Part shown: piece after piece, positions 59,886-64,000 of the stretch
How the letters are laid out: each line of letters opens with the position of its first letter
Position numbering within the stretch: position 1 is the stretch's first letter
Assembly: GCA_016785225.1 (NCBI GenBank)
Contig: JAFBJZ010000615.1
Span: forward strand, 62,001 to 126,000
Length of the DNA: 64,000 nt
From: Psettodes erumei
Lineage: Eukaryota > Chordata > Actinopteri > Pleuronectiformes > Psettodidae
Direction: 5' to 3'
Made by a program: the position numbers and the translations under genes
The notes under the pieces: model-generated
Told to the model about the DNA's origin: nothing
Seen by the model: only the letters and a program-made list of their open reading frames with translations
Databases searched by the model: none

Positions 59886-61275
59886 TGGTTAAGAAAAGAA
59901 AGCAGCGCACATAACACACAAGGCATTATGAATTCTTAGAACAATGTTTGCAGCCATAAATGTTGATTATAAGTTTTTTTTTTAAATCAAAAGTAATCAT
60001 TTTCAGCCCAGTGGGAAGTCGTACCTCACATTAAAATGAATTTTACTTATTTATTCACTTCATTACTTCATTTATCAAAATGTAGCTTTTGATGTGTTTA
60101 CAGCTCAGTCTGCTATATAAGAAACAAGTTCTGGGCGACATGAGGGCGCTGGAGCTAAATACTCGACGTACGATTACGCCGACGGCGCTTTGATCACGGA
60201 GAGGCGTGAAGTGAGATGGCAGCGATCTGGCTCGGCCTGCGCTGCTATCAGATCTTGGAAGGCCGACATCAAAGTACCGAGCTTTACGAGAACCTGGGGA
60301 TGAAGCGGCGGCCCCGTCTTCCGTCGCGCGGAACCTTTGGTACGGAGCGACGCAACTCGGCGCGACTCGCAGGAATGGAGAAGGGACGAAAGACGTGGAG
60401 GCCGGGCGAGAGTCGGGAGGACACGCACAAATCCTGCAAAACGATGTCAACAAACATCGCGTGCGCGTGCATTGTCTCTTAGTAGTTTTTGGTTATTTTA
60501 GCCGTTATTTTCCCCTGCAGCTCTGGCGATTAGCATATGTTTTTGCACTGTAGCGGTTGAGTAAGATGGCGAATGTGGTAAGCCGTCTCTCCCCGCGTCA
60601 GACACGACGTCTTTGAGTAAACCCGAAAAAGGGGATCGATGACTCCGCGCGGGGGTCAGCTGCCGCTCGGCGCGCGACGTACCCGAAAGGTGGATGCCGT
60701 TGCGTAACACGCACGCGCGTGGCCCCGGGAATCGCTGACGACGCCGGATCGCTCGGAAAGCCAAAGCGCCGCTACGCCGGCGACCGACATGTGCGAGGCA
60801 TCTAAGATTCATCGAGATCCCCCACGTTTTTCCTGCATTATTCACCACCCGCCTACGTGGAGATTAGTTCCGCTCCCTTATGTGGGTCATGCTCGCGGGT
60901 AATGAGACGACATCCACCGCTCATGAGCGGGCCTCGCGGCGTGATGAGCGCTCGGCAGCGGGCTTTCTCGGGGTTTCTCTTTGCATCCTGCGCTTTTTTT
61001 TTTTTTTCGTCCGGTCACCGCACGGAAAAATGATTGCTGACGGACGTCGACCGGCGTCGCCGGCGTTGGTGATGTCATCGCGGGCCCTCTGCTGAGGCGC
61101 CGGCTTCCATTAATTAGACTGTGGCACTGCTGTTCACTCGGTGTTCCCATGGTAACAATGCGTGGTGTCTGTTTTCCCCCCCCTATCCGAGGCAGCTATG
61201 TCCATCAAGCCACTGGTTTCCATTTTTCCTGAGGTCTAGGTTATTTCTCATACACAAACCCCGTTTGTTGGGCTG

Positions 61276-61287
61276 ATGAATATTCAT
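61276..61287. promoter_or_regulatory. Palindromic POU-type site ATGAATATTCAT
   Basis: Perfect 12-base palindrome resembling the MORE dimer site of Oct/POU factors. It sits in a non-repetitive AT-rich patch that looks like a conserved non-coding element. Binding is inferred from the motif alone. Confidence 0.3.
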
Positions 61288-64000
61288 AAAGCGGCAGACA
61301 ACCTTAGAGGCTGAATGTTTGTACGTTTGTCTCGATGCACTGCGGCAGCAGTGACACAGGAATTCAATACCGACGCTGTTGCAGCTTTGAAATAATAACT
61401 TCCTGTTTTCTGCGTCAGATACAATCTTTGTGGATGAGGTAAGAGAAGCAAAGCTGCCGATTCTCGCTGATAATAAATGCGAGGGCGTGTATGATTCGTC
61501 CTCTCTCTCCGGAGCACCAGAACGTCACGGCAGCGGGGAGACGCTCCACCTGCAAGCGGCTGAAAGGAAAATCGCTCGTTTCTTCTTCGTAACCGCCCTC
61601 CGGGCCGTTCGCGCTCTCTCGGCCGGCTCCAAGTTACGCAACGTTCAAGTCGAGGACGTTTCGCACCGGCTCCAACTCCAGACCTTATCCGCCGGCAGAG
61701 CAGGGGGAAATTGGAAAGAAATCACAGAAGAATTTATTTGGGGCATTTCTCACCCTGAACTGCATTTTTTTTTTCTTCTGTTGAGCGGCCCGGCGGGAAA
61801 AAAAAGAAAAAAAATGGCCGCTCTTGGTATCCAGTCACTCAATTCCTGTTCAGCGTAACTGTGCGTTTCATGTAGGTTCATGTGGCCTCTTCCATACATT
61901 TCTTTGCATGCTTACGTAACGACATTCGTCGATTTCGGCGACGCCTTTCCCCCCGATCGGGCCCTTGTAATTAGACATTCACCGCGCCGCGCGGCCTCGC
62001 GGTGGGTGGCTGCGCTCGTTCAAAGAGAAAGCGGACCAGCAAAACAAACATCCTTTCACCAGGTACATCCACTCTCAAATTTCCTCATAATTACATTCTT
62101 TCAGCCGCTCCAAACGAATCGGCCAAATTACGCCGGGGCCTTTCATTGTCTGCTGCTGCTCAGGAAGAGATGCAATTACCTAAGGCGGTGTGTGGGCAAA
62201 TATGTGGGTCACGATTCTAGGGCGCGGGTGGAAAGGGCAGCGCGGCTCTTTTCTTTGTGCCGCCGTCTCAGGCTCCGGCGGTTGGTAGCGTCTCTGAATG
62301 AGTTCCTGGCCACGGAGGGGCATCGATTATTTTTTTTTTTTCGCAGAGCTCCCAAGGAAAGGTTTTTTGAGCCCCGGACAATATCGCCGTCGCGACTTCA
62401 TCTGCAGGCATCTGCACAAAACCACAGGCAGCCGCTCTCTCGTGCGGAGGCTCTGAACTCGAGTGGCCTCTGGAGCAAGCGGCCCACGGAAAAAGTGACC
62501 TTATGTCTCCATTCCTATCTATTGCAATTTCATTTTCCTTGTTATGAAACGCCGCCGTCCCTGTTTCCGAAGCTTTCTCCCCCGAAAGCACACAAATCTC
62601 CCCCGTCGTGCTGGGGGGGGTTTCGCGCAACAGCGGGAAGCGCTCATCTCTTTGTGGCGGGGGGGGACGCGTGGCTGAACGCTGAACCGCCCCCGCTGCC
62701 GTCCCGCCGCGTTTTTTTCGATTCGCAGAAACCGAAAGAACATGACCGGCGACATTTTCTACATTCCCGCCTGACGCATAAACAGATCTTATTGACAGCC
62801 TCACATTAATTTTTCACGCACTTTGGAGGTGATTAAAACCACGGGAGGCAAAATCAACTGTTGGGCCTTTTCGCAGAGGAAAAGAAAAAAAGGCGCATAA
62901 TCACAATAGATGTCTATTGAAGAAAGTGGGTTAATAACATCTACATTTTTAATGATTAAAAAAAGAAAAGCTGGTTCATTAGTCGTCTATGGGGGAAAAA
63001 AATATAATTACACCGACTTGTTTTCACATTTGCTGACTGCCACTCCTGCCTGTGAGATATAGATGATTTGGATGCTCGAAAACGTCCCCGTCCCAGTGGA
63101 AATACTCAGAGCTGGCGAAAAAAAAAAACCATGACAATGGCAATGATTCATGATTCATTCACCCGCTTTAGTGTCCTTGAGCAAACCTGTAAATGACTCC
63201 CAGCTCTGTAAAAAAGACCCCGTTGCGGAAATCGCGGCGTACGCGCCAGGGCACCCGGGCCGCAGCGTCGGCATGTCCTCGGCTACGTGGAGCTCATTCG
63301 GGCGTCCGCTGACGTTCGCCGGCCCCGGCCCGAAACCTCGAAACTCGCCTAGACATTTCCTCTCGCTGCGCCACAACTCTAATCACCGGGGCCCGCCCCC
63401 CGATCGCACCCATGCGTGAGGATTTCGCGTCGCCTCTTTGGCGTCAAACCTGACGTGCCCCGTTCCCGGTCCTGTGTGCGGCGCGGTGCGTAGTTCACGC
63501 CGCGCAGCAAGCCGCGCTGTGGCGCACACACGCGGCCAACGCCCCGAGCTAAAGATGTGAATCACATCTAGGTCACGCGGCGGGGGCCGGGCCCCGCGCA
63601 TATTGTGAAACCGCGTTTCCTTTCTTCATCAGTGGAGCCACACCTGATTCTTGACAGTGAACTTTTGTCTTGACGATAATAAAGCACAACTGAACCCTGT
63701 GTAAAACAGGCAAGCATCGACTTATAGACTGTGCAGCCGACAGCGGAGCGCTGAATTCATTTCACCTGGTGCTCGCTGAACTCCGTTTATACAGATTAGG
63801 TAATCGCTGCTTGGAATGAAGAGAACGACCTCAAAGGCGTCTCAGAAACTTGGAGAATCGGCGTCAGCTATTTCGTTGGATATGCATAGTTGTGATACGG
63901 CAGCACCTTAAGAAAGGTTTGACACGTGATGTAAAATGTGTGATGAAAAAAAGGGGACTCGCATGACGCGGCGACTCTCGGAGCAGGAAGAAAATGAACT

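Larger units (their letters stand above)
57001..64000. other. Gene-free, partly CpG-rich DNA at the right end
   Basis: No recognisable protein gene. It contains poly(T) runs, short microsatellites, and patches that look like conserved non-coding elements (near 59100-59420, 61240-61300 and 62880-63000). The longest open frame (61880-62809, + strand, 309 codons) has no family match I know and is rich in Arg, Pro, Ser and His, as expected for translated non-coding DNA. The next gene is presumably beyond the window. Confidence 0.5.

Overview
The window looks like vertebrate nuclear DNA, most likely from a ray-finned (teleost) fish. The genes are split by short GT-AG introns, many of 70-150 bp. 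CA/GT microsatellites are abundant. The two connexins have fish-type sizes: a 240-residue Gjb1-like protein of the 'Cx27.5' class and a 356-residue alpha connexin. I cannot name the species. There are no bacterial features, CRISPR arrays or obvious RNA genes.

Layout from left to right. (1) 1-17.5 kb: two connexin genes on the + strand, each with its whole coding region in one exon: gjb1 (4697-5419) and an alpha connexin (9492-10562). The rest is AT-rich non-coding DNA with a small LINE reverse-transcriptase relic near 1.8 kb. (2) 17.6-28.0 kb, - strand: tbc1d8b, a Rab GTPase-activating protein, assembled here into 20 coding exons (1103 codons plus stop). (3) 28.0-30.4 kb: the interval between two diverging genes, with a long CA repeat and a perfect CRE. 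(4) 30.4-34.9 kb, + strand: radx, the RPA1-related ssDNA-binding protein, assembled into 14 coding exons. Its frame breaks by one base at a CAG/C tract in exon 1. (5) 35-39 kb: non-coding space between the 3' ends of radx and the next gene. (6) 39.0-50.8 kb, - strand: a CLOCK/NPAS2-family bHLH-PAS transcription factor in 21 coding exons (882 codons plus stop), all phases matching. (7) 50.9-64 kb: no gene I can support. This part holds a degraded L2-like LINE, simple repeats, CpG-rich DNA and candidate regulatory elements that may belong to the bHLH-PAS gene.

The genes do not form a pathway. radx and tbc1d8b are also close neighbours on human Xq22.3. NPAS2 is close to TBC1D8, the paralogue of TBC1D8B, on human 2q11.2. 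The window therefore looks like an ancestral block from the vertebrate whole-genome duplications that kept members now separated in mammals. The most interesting points are the identity of the bHLH-PAS gene (NPAS2 orthologue or a third CLOCK-family ohnologue), its N-terminal extension and longer bHLH loop, the radx frame break, and very short stop-free introns that could be retained. Exon coordinates were derived by hand from splice consensus, frame continuity and remembered family sequences. They were not checked against transcripts.
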